Below are positions 9,804-18,068 of a DNA stretch of 64,000 nt, piece by piece. Within the stretch, counting starts at the first letter, position 1. Each line of letters starts with the position of its first letter. The notes beneath the pieces are model-generated. The model saw nothing but the letters and a program-made list of their open reading frames with translations, did not search any database and was not told where the DNA came from. Position numbers and translations under genes: made by a program. Origin of the DNA: Microbacteriaceae bacterium (GTDB lineage: Bacteria > Actinomycetota > Actinomycetes > Actinomycetales > Microbacteriaceae); contig JAODMT010000015.1 in the NCBI GenBank assembly GCA_025464975.1, positions 17,413 to 81,412 of the forward strand, given 5' to 3'.

Positions 9804-9839
9804 GCGACACACGCGACGCCCGCGACACACGCGACGCCC
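9804..9839. repeat. Tandem repeat, two perfect 18-base units
   Basis: The unit GCGACACACGCGACGCCC occurs twice in a row with no change, immediately before the 3' end of radA. Each unit also carries two GCGAC cores. Confidence 0.85.
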
Positions 9840-9860
9840 GCCCCGCGGATGCGCGCTCGG

Positions 9861-11219
9861 TCAGAACGCGGGAACGTCCGCCTGCTCGACGACGGAGGTG
9901 GTGAACGCCTTGCGCATCGCCTGGCGAAGGTGCCCGAGTTCCACGTCGATCACGGTCGTGAATCCGAGTCGACGGGCCTCCGCGTCGCGCTGTTTGGCCT
10001 GCGACACCGCCCGGATCTCCCCGGCGAGGCTGATTTCGCCGACCGCGGCAAGCCCGCTTCCAAACGCCTTGTCGCTGAAGGCGCTCGCGATGGCCAGCGC
10101 AATAGCGAGGTCGGCCCCGGGCTCGGTGAGACGGATGCCGCCCACCGTTGAGACGTAGACGTCGTGCTCGCTCAGCTTCATGCCGGCTCGCCGCTCGAGC
10201 ACCGCGAGCAGCATCGCGACGCGCGAGGAGTCGACACCGTTGGTGACTCGCCGCGGATTCGGTGCGGTGGTCTTCACCACGAGAGCCTGTACCTCGACCG
10301 GGAGGGAGCGGCGGCCCTCCACGGCGATTGTCACGCAGGTGCCGCTCACGGCGATCTTGCCGCGGGACATGAAGAGCCCGCTCGGATCGGCGACCTCTGC
10401 GATGCCGTCGCCGGTCATCTCGAAGCACCCAACCTCGTCCGTCGGGCCGAAGCGGTTCTTGTGGGCGCGGATGAAGCGGAGCGAGGTCTGCCGGTCACCC
10501 TCGAACTGGCAGACGACATCCACGAGATGCTCGAGAAGCCGTGGGCCGGCGATCGAGCCGTCCTTGGTGACGTGACCAACGAGCAGCACCGGAAGGTTGC
10601 GATCCTTCGAGACGCGGATGAGCGTGGAGGCAACCTCCCGCACCTGGGACGGGCCGCCGGCCAGGCCGTCGATGAGGGAGGATGACACGGTCTGAACCGA
10701 GTCGACGATGAGCAGTTGCGGCTTGACCTCATCGATCTGGCCGAGAATCGTCGCGAGGTCGACTTCCGCCGCGAGGAATAGCAGCGGTTGGAGCGCACCG
10801 GTGCGCTCGGCACGCAGTCGAACCTGGCTGACCGACTCCTCCGCCGTGACGTAGAGCACTCGCATTCCACCAGCGGCAGCCTTCGATGCGACCTCGAGCA
10901 ACAGGGTCGACTTGCCGACACCGGGTTCCCCGCTCAGCAGGATCGTGGCACCGGGGACGATGCCTCCGCCGAGCACCCGGTCGAATTCGGCGATGCCGCT
11001 CGGCCAGTGCGCGACCTCGTCGGCGCTGATCGTCGTGATCGATTTCGCTACCCGAGCCTCGCTCACGGCGATCGGGCGAACACCCCGACCGAGAGCGGAA
11101 GTCGAGTCCGCGACATCCACGATCGTTCCCCAGGCCTGGCACTCGGCGCACCGACCGGCCCATTTCGGGGTCGCCCAGCCGCATTCGGTACACCGGAAAT
11201 TGGACTGGACCTTTGCCAT
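9861..11219 (-). CDS. radA: DNA repair protein RadA (Sms)
   Basis: A 452-residue RecA-related helicase that promotes branch migration of recombination intermediates. It has the N-terminal C4 zinc finger (Cys10, Cys13, Cys24, Cys27), a RecA-like ATPase with Walker A GEPGVGKS at 97-104, the RadA-specific KNRFG motif at 254-258, and a C-terminal Lon-protease-like domain with YVSTVGGIRLTEPGADLA. Length and motif order are standard. The start ATG at 11219 is nine bases from the stop of the SGNH hydrolase gene on the same strand, so the two are probably co-transcribed. Confidence 0.97.
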   Translation of the reverse strand: MAKVQSNFRCTECGWATPKWAGRCAECQAWGTIVDVADSTSALGRGVRPIAVSEARVAKSITTISADEVAHWPSGIAEFDRVLGGGIVPGATILLSGEPGVGKSTLLLEVASKAAAGGMRVLYVTAEESVSQVRLRAERTGALQPLLFLAAEVDLATILGQIDEVKPQLLIVDSVQTVSSSLIDGLAGGPSQVREVASTLIRVSKDRNLPVLLVGHVTKDGSIAGPRLLEHLVDVVCQFEGDRQTSLRFIRAHKNRFGPTDEVGCFEMTGDGIAEVADPSGLFMSRGKIAVSGTCVTIAVEGRRSLPVEVQALVVKTTAPNPRRVTNGVDSSRVAMLLAVLERRAGMKLSEHDVYVSTVGGIRLTEPGADLAIALAIASAFSDKAFGSGLAAVGEISLAGEIRAVSQAKQRDAEARRLGFTTVIDVELGHLRQAMRKAFTTSVVEQADVPAF

Positions 11220-11228
11220 CCCGCCAGC

Positions 11229-11996
11229 CTAGGCGAGGCCCCCGTCACTGGCCTTTCGGCGGGCAGCGAGCCGGGCCATCCAGCGGTCGAGCACCGGAAG
11301 GAAGGCGGCCGCCCACACCTTGTAGCCGCGATCGTTGGGGTGGAAGAAGTCGACCGACACCCGGTTGAGCGCATACCAGGCGGCGCCCTGGCGCCGTGTC
11401 GTGGCGTGCAGCGGTGCGACCTCGAAGCCATGCCGGTCGGCGAGGGTGCGAACTATCGCATTGGCAACCCTGGCGTTGCGCTCCACCGGCCCAAGAAAGA
11501 ACGAGGGGAGGTCGGCCACGATGGTGCCGGATGGGAGGGCGTCGAGCAGTTCGCCAAGCTCGCTCTCGAAGCGATCCCGGTCGAATGAGGCCATGTCGTT
11601 GGCGCCGACCGCGACGGTGACAATGTCGGGTTTGAGAGCGCGGAGCGCCGGAACCTGCACGGCCATGGCGTCCCGAAGCCGGGCGCCGGAGACGCTGAGA
11701 TTCACGACACGAACGGAATGACCGGTCTTGTCCCGAATGTGGTTGGCCAGCAGTCCGACGTAGCTGTGACCGGGGCGGCTCGCGCCGACTCCTTGCGCTG
11801 CGGAGTCTCCCACGGCGACGTAGAGCAGATCGCCGCTCTTTTCGCCCTCCTCGCGCCACCATCGCGCGTTGAGGTGCAGTGTGCCAGCGATGTGTGCGAC
11901 GCCGCGCTGCCTGCGCTGAACTATCGACCCGACGCCGAATGCGCCTGGCACGACGAGGGCGACCGCGGCCATTCCCAACAGCCCTTTTAACTTCAC
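11229..11996 (-). CDS. SGNH/GDSL-type esterase, membrane-anchored or secreted
   Basis: A 255-residue SGNH hydrolase. Block I is AVGDSAAQGVGAS with catalytic Ser65; block III is VGANDMASF; block V is DFFHPNDRGYKVW, which supplies Asp and His. Residues 5-25 form a hydrophobic anchor or signal. These enzymes cleave esters of lipids, glycans or small molecules; the natural substrate is not predictable. It lies directly upstream of radA with a nine-base gap and diverges from an alpha/beta hydrolase 63 bases away. Confidence 0.88.
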   Translation of the reverse strand: MKLKGLLGMAAVALVVPGAFGVGSIVQRRQRGVAHIAGTLHLNARWWREEGEKSGDLLYVAVGDSAAQGVGASRPGHSYVGLLANHIRDKTGHSVRVVNLSVSGARLRDAMAVQVPALRALKPDIVTVAVGANDMASFDRDRFESELGELLDALPSGTIVADLPSFFLGPVERNARVANAIVRTLADRHGFEVAPLHATTRRQGAAWYALNRVSVDFFHPNDRGYKVWAAAFLPVLDRWMARLAARRKASDGGLA

Positions 11997-12059
11997 GGCG
12001 GGATGCTACGCCCGGAGTATGGGTAGCGGCCGTTAGCTTGCCGGGAGCAGGATAGCGAG

Positions 12060-12944
12060 ATGGAGACGAAGAGCTTTCGCGCGCGGGACGGCCGCACCCT
12101 CGGCGTCACCGAGTTCGGAAGCCCCCGTTCGGAACACGTGATCGTGCTCTGCCACTCGGCCCCCGGATCCTCCCTCTTTGACCCCGATCCGGAGGCTACC
12201 TCGGACCGGGACGTGCGGGTCATCGCGATCGACCGGCCCGGCTACGGTCCCTCCGAGTTGCACGGCGACGGATCGTCCGGCAGCGTCGCGGACGCCGCGG
12301 ACGACGTCGCCGACTACCTGGCCTCCGAGGGGGTGCGACGCGTCGGCGCGGTCGGCTGGTCGGCTGGTGGCCGAGTGGCGCTCGCCCTCGCCGCGCGCCG
12401 ATCCGATCTCGTGGATCGGGTTGCACTTGTCGGCACCCCCGCACCGGATGAGGACGTTCCGTGGGTTGGAGAGGACAACCGAGCCGCCCTGAGGTACCTT
12501 TCCATGCTTCACCGGGGCGATGCGGTCGCCGCTCTAAAGACCCAGTTTGCGGGAATGGTCGGTGACGCGCCATCCGGAACCGAGATCGTACCGATGCTCA
12601 CGGCGGATGACGCGGACAAGGAGCTGAGGCGGGAGGCGCTTCCCCGGCTCCGGGCGATGCTCGACCGCGGTGTCGAACAGGGGCTCATCGGGCTCGCCGC
12701 CGACATCGTGAGCTACACCCTCGTGGACTGGGGATTCGAGCCGTCCACCGTCGCGGCGAAGACCTTGCTGTTGTATGGGGGAGCGGATGCGACGGTCGGT
12801 GCCGCGCACGCCCGCTGGTACAAGGACCGCGTTCGCAATTCCCGCATCGAAGTCGTGCCGGATTTCGGCCATCTCTTGATCATTCCGATGTGGGATCGCG
12901 TGCTGTCCCACCTCGCCCCGGGTTCGAGATCAAAGCAGCCCTAG
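12060..12944 (+). CDS. Alpha/beta hydrolase
   Basis: A 294-residue alpha/beta-fold hydrolase. An oxyanion-type segment CHSAPGS lies near residue 31, the nucleophile elbow GWSAGG has Ser101, the acid is probably in YGGADATVG at about 241, and the His is in DFGHLLI near 264. No signal peptide is present, so it is cytoplasmic. It resembles small-molecule esterases and haloperoxidase-like hydrolases; no specific substrate is suggested by the neighbours, which are a divergent SGNH esterase and a tRNA gene downstream. Confidence 0.85.
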   Translation: METKSFRARDGRTLGVTEFGSPRSEHVIVLCHSAPGSSLFDPDPEATSDRDVRVIAIDRPGYGPSELHGDGSSGSVADAADDVADYLASEGVRRVGAVGWSAGGRVALALAARRSDLVDRVALVGTPAPDEDVPWVGEDNRAALRYLSMLHRGDAVAALKTQFAGMVGDAPSGTEIVPMLTADDADKELRREALPRLRAMLDRGVEQGLIGLAADIVSYTLVDWGFEPSTVAAKTLLLYGGADATVGAAHARWYKDRVRNSRIEVVPDFGHLLIIPMWDRVLSHLAPGSRSKQP

Positions 12945-12965
12945 CTCTGTACTAAGATCGTCTGC

Positions 12966-13055
12966 GGAACCGTGTCCGAGCGGCCGAAGGTGCAACTCTC
13001 GAAAAGTTGTGTGGGTGAGAGCCCACCGTGGGTTCAAATCCCACCGGTTCCGCCA
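12966..13055 (+). tRNA. tRNA-Ser (anticodon CGA)
   Basis: The seven-base acceptor arms GGAACCG and CGGTTCC pair perfectly, followed by G and an encoded CCA. The anticodon arm CAACT / AGTTG closes the loop CTCGAAA, giving anticodon CGA for serine codon UCG. A long variable arm and the T-loop GTTCAAATC are present, as expected of a class II tRNA. A hairpin terminator follows, which is itself part of the 81-base direct repeat. Confidence 0.97.
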
Positions 13056-13059
13056 GCGG

Positions 13060-13140
13060 GGCCCCTAAAGTACTGCTCTACGTACTGGGTTCTGGAAACG
13101 CGTTCGCAGATATTTGCGGGCGCGTTTTCGTCGTTCCGGC
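13060..13140. repeat. Left 81-base direct repeat beside tRNA-Ser
   Basis: This copy matches 17771-17851 at 79 of 81 positions (differences at 13091 and 13133). It begins four bases after the tRNA CCA end and contains the tRNA terminator hairpin. The sequences outside the repeats do not match, so the ends are sharp. Confidence 0.92.
13095..13130 (+). terminator. Terminator hairpin of tRNA-Ser
   Basis: A 13-bp stem (13096-13108 with 13115-13127; two G-T wobbles) and a six-base GATATT loop, with a T-rich 3' arm (GTTTTC). A second copy lies within the right repeat at about 17806-17841. Confidence 0.75.
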
Positions 13141-13279
13141 TACGAATCACGGTTGACGACGTGAACCAGGGGATTAAACGGAAAACGCACTCACCCTGGA
13201 CTTCGTATGCGCTGGTTGTGGCGCGGCGAATTGTCTGGGGAGTGCATGGGTTGATGCGGATAGTGAAGCCGGAGCCGAT

Positions 13280-13462
13280 TTAGCTCGGAGTTGCAGGGTC
13301 GAGTTTGAGGGCCTCTGCGGCGGCGTAGCCGCGGCTGCTGCTGCGCCCTGAGGACGACAAGTTTTCGTGGCCGGTGTTCCTCAACTGGCCGAAGGTACCC
13401 TCGGCTGAGTTCCGGGCGGTGGTGATCATGTCTTCGTGTTCTTGGGTGCCGAAGGTCAGCAT
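13280..13462 (-). pseudogene. Possible C-terminal remnant of a transposase
   Basis: Sixty residues on the minus strand include TTARNSAEGTFGQL and SSSRGYAAAEAL. This resembles the C-terminal pattern RNxVEGxxG...RRRxRGxAAQ that I associate with some actinobacterial transposases. No N-terminal catalytic part is seen upstream, where potA begins. It sits just inside the left direct repeat. The resemblance is by eye and may be chance. Confidence 0.35.
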
Positions 13463-13552
13463 CTGCCCGTATCGAGCGAGTTGCCGACCTTGACGACGGA
13501 ATGCGCGCGTGATTGCATTGCCTCAACTCAAACCGTCCTCAGAGAGGCGGAA

Positions 13553-14686
13553 ATGACTGAATTCCGTACCAGCCGCAGGGCCAAACCTTCGGAATCAGCA
13601 CCAGACGGCGTTGATCGGGCCTCGCGATTCTCCATGGCTCACGCCGCCGAGAAAACGTCCGATGCCACCCCGCAAATCTCCCTGCGAGGGTTGCGCAAAA
13701 CATTTGGCGCCGTCACCGCGGTCGACGGGGTTGACCTTGACGTGTACGACGGCGAGTTCTTCGCGATGCTCGGCCCTTCTGGGTCCGGCAAGACGACAGT
13801 CCTCCGGATAATTGCCGGGTTCGAGACGCCGACGTCAGGTTCGGTGTTCCTGGACGGCGCAGATGCGACGGGCCTGCCGTCCTATCGCCGAGACGTCAAC
13901 ACCGTCTTCCAGGACTATGCGCTCTTTCCTCACATGACCGTCGCCAAGAACATCGAGTACGGCTTGGTCGTCGACAAGGTGCCCAAGTCGGAGCGCGTCC
14001 GGCGGCTCGGCGAGGCGCTGGAGATGGTGCGCCTTGGCGGGTTCGGCGATCGCCGGCCCACGCAGCTCTCCGGTGGACAGCGTCAGCGCGTCGCCCTGGC
14101 CCGCGCACTTGTCAAACGGCCGAAAGTGCTTCTGCTCGACGAGCCCCTCGGCGCACTCGACCTCAAGTTGCGCGAGCAGATGCAACTTGAACTCAAAGCC
14201 ATCCAGCGCGATGTCGGCATCACATTTGTGTTCGTGACACACGATCAGGACGAAGCACTCACGCTCTGCGACCGGCTCGCCGTCTTCAACGACGGGCGCA
14301 TCGAACAGCTCGGTCCCGCCCAAGAGGTCTACGAGTTTCCGGCGACAGCGTTCGTGGCCGGCTTCGTTGGCTCATCCAACTTCATCGGGCCACACGTCGC
14401 GCGCGAGGTGCTCGGGATCGCGGGCTCATTCGCAGTCCGGCCCGAGAAAGTGGCCATCATGCCACGCGGCAAGACTGTCGTCATCGGTGCGCCCAGAGTG
14501 GATGGGGTCGTGCGCGACGTCGTCTACGCCGGGGCCGTCACCCGCATTATCGTCGATGGCCCAGCCGGACTCACCCTCAGCTCGACGGTGCTCAACACGG
14601 CTGGCGAGCTGGATGTCAGCATCCGGCGCGGAACGCAGGTCACCCTGTCGTGGCCGGCGGCCGCCTTGCGCAGGATCTCGGACTGA
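13553..14686 (+). CDS. potA: Polyamine-type ABC transporter ATP-binding protein PotA
   Basis: A 377-residue ABC ATPase of the spermidine/putrescine class. Walker A GPSGSGKT is at 74-81, the Q-loop at VFQDY, signature LSGGQ at 172-176 and Walker B VLLLDEP at 192-198, followed by a C-terminal TOBE domain. It powers import by PotB/PotC. The ATG at 13553 is preceded by AGAGAGG; an internal ATG at 13634 is a possible shorter start. It is first in potA-potD-potB-potC, with potD 66 bases downstream. The whole operon lies between two 81-base direct repeats, suggesting it arrived as a unit. Confidence 0.92.
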   Translation: MTEFRTSRRAKPSESAPDGVDRASRFSMAHAAEKTSDATPQISLRGLRKTFGAVTAVDGVDLDVYDGEFFAMLGPSGSGKTTVLRIIAGFETPTSGSVFLDGADATGLPSYRRDVNTVFQDYALFPHMTVAKNIEYGLVVDKVPKSERVRRLGEALEMVRLGGFGDRRPTQLSGGQRQRVALARALVKRPKVLLLDEPLGALDLKLREQMQLELKAIQRDVGITFVFVTHDQDEALTLCDRLAVFNDGRIEQLGPAQEVYEFPATAFVAGFVGSSNFIGPHVAREVLGIAGSFAVRPEKVAIMPRGKTVVIGAPRVDGVVRDVVYAGAVTRIIVDGPAGLTLSSTVLNTAGELDVSIRRGTQVTLSWPAAALRRISD

Positions 14687-14752
14687 GCGGCGGCAGCTTC
14701 ACCAGCACCAGCACAGCTTCACACCATGGCACATGAAGGAGAGGCATACATC

Positions 14753-15952
14753 ATGAGAAGGATGTTTCGCACGGCAGGAGCGGGGGCGGCTGTCGTGCTC
14801 GCGGCCGCCCTGGCTCTGTCCGGATGCTCGTCCAACAGCACGCCAGGAGCCACGCAAGCCGAGCCCCCAAAAAGGACGATGGCGTCATCGGTCGGCTCCG
14901 GCGAAGGCCAGCTCAACCTGATTGCGTGGGCCGGGTACACGGAAGATGGCAGCAACGACAAGACGGTCGACTGGGTGCATCCGTTCGAGGCGCAGACAGG
15001 CTGCACGGTGCACACCACCTACGGTGCGACCTCGGATGACATGGTGCAGCTCATGCGCACCGGACAATACGACGGGGTATCCGCGTCGGGCGACGCCACC
15101 TTGCGACTCATCTACGCGGGCGACGTGGCTCCGGTGAACACCAAGCTCGTGCCGAACTACAAGACGATCTCGTCGTTCCTGAAGAACGGCAACTGGAACT
15201 CCGTGAACGGGCAGATGTACGGCATCCCCCACGGCTGGGGTGCCAACCTGCTGATGTACACGCCGTCCGTGGTGACGCCGGCGCCGACATCATGGTCTGC
15301 CGTCTTCGACGATGCGAGCAAGTACGAAGGCAAGGTCACGGCGTACGACTCGCCTATCTATATCGCTGACGCGGCGCTCTACCTCAAATCGTCCGACCCC
15401 TCACTCGGCATCACTGACCCATACTCGCTCACGACGAAGCAGCTCGACGCGGCCGTCGCGCTGCTCAAGAAGCAGAACGCCAGCGTCGGCGAGTACTGGT
15501 CTGACTACACCAAGGCGGTGCAGGCATTCGAGTCCGGCACCTCGGTCGTCGGCACGACATGGCAGGTCATCGCCAACCTGATCAATTCCGATGCCACGGT
15601 CAAGGTCGAAACCGTCGTCCCCAAGGAGGGCGTCACCGGATGGTCGGACACCTGGATGATCTCGTCCAAGTCCAAGCACCCCAACTGCATGTACAAGTGG
15701 ATGAACTACATCGCCTCGCCCTCAGTGAACGCCCAAGTCACCGAATGGTACGGTGAAGCGCCCGCCCAGACCCTTGCCTGTGCGGAGATGAGCGACCCCA
15801 ACTTCTGCGCTGACTACCACGCCACCGACGAGGCATATGCGGCGAAGATCCACTACTGGACGACGCCTACCAAGCAGTGCGTCGACGGCAAGGGTGACAA
15901 CTGCACCTCGTACACCGACTGGGTGAACGCATGGCAGCGGATCAGGGGCTAG
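14753..15952 (+). CDS. potD: Polyamine-type ABC transporter substrate-binding lipoprotein PotD
   Basis: A 399-residue extracellular binding lipoprotein. The signal peptide ends in a lipobox ALSGC with Cys25. The mature part is a PotD/PotF-like type II binding protein (LNLIAWAGYTEDG near the start, IPHGWGANLLMY in the middle). Eight or more cysteines in the C-terminal half (NCMYK, LACAEM, NFCADY, KQCVDG, DNCTSY) are unusual and could form disulphides. AAGGAGAGG at 14737 supports the ATG at 14753 over an upstream ATG at 14726. It overlaps potB by 22 bases. The ligand could be a polyamine, or an opine or amino acid as in related systems. Confidence 0.9.
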   Translation: MRRMFRTAGAGAAVVLAAALALSGCSSNSTPGATQAEPPKRTMASSVGSGEGQLNLIAWAGYTEDGSNDKTVDWVHPFEAQTGCTVHTTYGATSDDMVQLMRTGQYDGVSASGDATLRLIYAGDVAPVNTKLVPNYKTISSFLKNGNWNSVNGQMYGIPHGWGANLLMYTPSVVTPAPTSWSAVFDDASKYEGKVTAYDSPIYIADAALYLKSSDPSLGITDPYSLTTKQLDAAVALLKKQNASVGEYWSDYTKAVQAFESGTSVVGTTWQVIANLINSDATVKVETVVPKEGVTGWSDTWMISSKSKHPNCMYKWMNYIASPSVNAQVTEWYGEAPAQTLACAEMSDPNFCADYHATDEAYAAKIHYWTTPTKQCVDGKGDNCTSYTDWVNAWQRIRG

Positions 15953-16806
15953 CTCCGACGCGCTCGTCCAGCTACCTTTCCACGAGACCCAAGGCGCGGT
16001 TGGCGCTGCTTCTCAGCGTCCCGCTGCTGTGGCTCGTGGTGATGTACCTCGGGTCGATCGTGGTCATGCTCGTTTCGGCGTTCTGGACGGTCGACAGCTT
16101 CACCGGCGCCGTCGTGCAGACCTTCACCCTCGATAACATTGTTCGCCTGTTCACAGACCCGCTTTACGGAACGGTCGCGCTGCGCACCATCCTTGTCGCC
16201 GTCGGGGTGACCCTTATAGACGTGGTGATCGCCGTTCCGATGGCGCTCTTCATCAGCAAGGTAGCGTCGCCGCGTGCGCGGGTGGCGCTGCTCGTCGCGG
16301 TCACCACCCCGCTCTGGGCGAGTTATCTCGTGAAGGCATATGCGTGGCGCATCTTGCTCGCTCCGAACGGCCCGCTCGCATTCGTCACCGGCGGAAACAC
16401 GCCGGGCTACGGACTCCCAGCGACCGTCATCACACTCGCCTACCTGTGGCTGCCGTACATGATTATTCCGGTGTATGCCGGGTTCGATCGGGTGTCCGAC
16501 TCACTCGTGGAGGCTAGCTTTGACCTCGGCGCGGGTGCCTGGCGAACGGTGCGCTCGATCACTCTGCCGCTGGTGTTCCCGGCCATCGCGGCCGGCTCCA
16601 TCTTCACATTCTCGCTCACGCTCGGGGACTACATCGCAGTCGGGATCGTCGGGGGCAAGACCCAGCTGCTCGCGAACCTCATCTACGGGCAGCTGGTGAC
16701 GGCGAACAACCAGCCGTTCGCGGCCGCGCTCTCGCTCATCCCGCTCGCCGCGATCATCCTGTACCTGTTCGCGATGCGACGCACCGGCGCCCTGGAGAAC
16801 GTGTGA
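15931..16806 (+). CDS. potB: Polyamine-type ABC transporter permease PotB
   Basis: A 291-residue inner-membrane permease with six predicted transmembrane segments and a cytoplasmic EAA loop (EASFDLGAGAWRTVRSITLP) that docks on PotA. It is typical of the PotB/HisM-type BPD family in length. It begins inside the end of potD and its stop overlaps the potC start (GTGATGA), so the genes are tightly coupled. Confidence 0.92.
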   Translation: MAADQGLAPTRSSSYLSTRPKARLALLLSVPLLWLVVMYLGSIVVMLVSAFWTVDSFTGAVVQTFTLDNIVRLFTDPLYGTVALRTILVAVGVTLIDVVIAVPMALFISKVASPRARVALLVAVTTPLWASYLVKAYAWRILLAPNGPLAFVTGGNTPGYGLPATVITLAYLWLPYMIIPVYAGFDRVSDSLVEASFDLGAGAWRTVRSITLPLVFPAIAAGSIFTFSLTLGDYIAVGIVGGKTQLLANLIYGQLVTANNQPFAAALSLIPLAAIILYLFAMRRTGALENV

Positions 16807-17618
16807 TGAAACTGCCCAGCGCGCTGCGCATCACGCTCTACATTTGGATGGGCATCGGCCTGGCCATCCTCTACATCCCTCTGCTGCTTATCGTGCTGAA
16901 TTCGTTCAACAGTTCTCGCACGTTCGGCTTTCCGCCCACCGGCTTCACGATCGAGTGGTGGCAGAGAGCCGTCTCCAGCAGCGGCGCCCTCAGCGCCCTC
17001 GGCACCTCGGTGCTCGCCGGGGTCTGTGCGATGCTCATCGCGCTGGCGCTCGGCACGATGGCGGCGTTTGCCGTGCAGCGATACACGTTCTTCGGCCGAA
17101 CTACCATCAGCTTCCTTGTGGTACTGCCGATCACCCTGCCTGGAATCGTCACCGGCATCGCGCTCAACGCGACCTTCGTGCAGGTGCTCGGGCCTTTCGG
17201 GGTTGCTCTCGGGCTCGCCACCGTCATCATTGGCCACGCGACTTTCTGCATCGTCATCGTCTACAACAACGTGCAGGCGCGCTTGCGGCGGATGGGCACC
17301 TCGCTCGAGGAGGCCTCGTCTGACCTCGGTGCCAACGGCTGGCAGTCCTTCTGGCGGGTGACCTTTCCTGGCGTGCGGGGCGCATTGGTGGCGGGGGCGG
17401 TGCTGGCGTTCGCGCTCAGTTTCGACGAGATCGTGGTGACGACATTCACGGCTGGCCCGGCGATCCAGACGCTGCCGCTCTGGATATTCAGCAACCTGTT
17501 CCGGCCCAACCAAGCGCCGGTCGTCAACGTCGTCGCCGCTGTGCTGGCCGTCGCCGCTGTCGTTCCGGTCTGGTTGGCGCAGCGCTTCTCTGGCGACTCG
17601 ACCACCAGTCGGGTGTGA
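16806..17618 (+). CDS. potC: Polyamine-type ABC transporter permease PotC
   Basis: A 270-residue permease, the second membrane subunit of the pot importer. Six hydrophobic segments and the EAA loop EEASSDLGANGWQSFWRVTF are present, as is the PotC-type C-terminal segment FDEIVVTTFTAGP. I chose the ATG at 16806; a GTG directly before it at 16803 is equally possible. The gene ends 152 bases before the right copy of the 81-base repeat. Confidence 0.92.
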   Translation: MKLPSALRITLYIWMGIGLAILYIPLLLIVLNSFNSSRTFGFPPTGFTIEWWQRAVSSSGALSALGTSVLAGVCAMLIALALGTMAAFAVQRYTFFGRTTISFLVVLPITLPGIVTGIALNATFVQVLGPFGVALGLATVIIGHATFCIVIVYNNVQARLRRMGTSLEEASSDLGANGWQSFWRVTFPGVRGALVAGAVLAFALSFDEIVVTTFTAGPAIQTLPLWIFSNLFRPNQAPVVNVVAAVLAVAAVVPVWLAQRFSGDSTTSRV

Positions 17619-18068
17619 ACGGCAACGGTGCTTATCCGCCGACGCCGTCCGGAGGAGGCCTCAGCGATCGGGTTCCGGAGGATTGGGTGGCTTCAACCAC
17701 CGCACTGGCGGGAGAGTCTGAACGAGGACGTCCACCCCGCGGATTTGCTCGCGGTGGTCGTCGGGCAGGAGGCCCCTAAAGTACTGCTCTACGTACTGGG
17801 TCCTGGAAACGCGTTCGCAGATATTTGCGGGCGCGTTTTCGTCTTTCCGGCGGCTGTTTCGGCGCGGATCATCTTCCGCTTGTCGGTGCAGGGCGTGCAG
17901 CTGTCCCAGCCTGACTGGCTAGTGCGGTCGGCACGATGGCCGGAGGCCGGCGCCTACGGCATCGCCGGCGCGACATCCTGCGGGGCATTCTGACCGCATC
18001 GGGGGTTGCAGGGTCGAGCGCGCCGGACGATATTGAGGCGGACGATAGACGATTGAAGGAGGACGACG
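17619..18068. other. Gene-free stretch with the right repeat
   Basis: This 450-base region holds the right 81-base direct repeat (17771-17851) and its hairpin but no open frame that looks like a protein. A 14-base string GTTGCAGGGTCGAG at 18005-18018 also occurs at 13290-13303 inside the cassette's left end. The formate dehydrogenase ribosome binding site AAGGAGGA is at 18056-18063. Confidence 0.6.
17771..17851. repeat. Right 81-base direct repeat
   Basis: This copy differs from 13060-13140 at two positions only. It lacks an adjacent tRNA, which indicates that the terminator region of tRNA-Ser was duplicated and now closes the pot cassette. Confidence 0.92.

Larger units (their letters stand above)
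13060..17851. mobile_element. Repeat-bracketed cassette carrying potABCD next to tRNA-Ser
   Basis: A 4.8-kb segment is bounded by two near-identical 81-base direct repeats. The left one sits directly after tRNA-Ser, a common insertion region. The cassette contains a possible transposase remnant and a full polyamine-type ABC transporter, but no integrase. The layout fits past insertion, or acquisition by recombination between repeats. It does not show a classical tRNA att site, because the repeat lies outside the tRNA itself. Confidence 0.5.

Noticed and set aside
9804..9839. Possible CRISPR-like repeat
   Set aside because: Only two units, directly adjacent without spacers, and no cas genes.
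12966..13055. tRNA-Ser as a classical att site
   Set aside because: The repeat starts four bases after the CCA end and no part of the tRNA is duplicated at the right boundary; no integrase is present.
16683..17513. Long minus-strand frame opposite potC
   Set aside because: The translation is extremely rich in Arg, Glu and His with no fold-like pattern; it is a shadow of potC.
17852..18000. Protein remnant next to the right repeat
   Set aside because: All six frames are interrupted or unlike any family; composition looks like ordinary GC-rich noncoding DNA.
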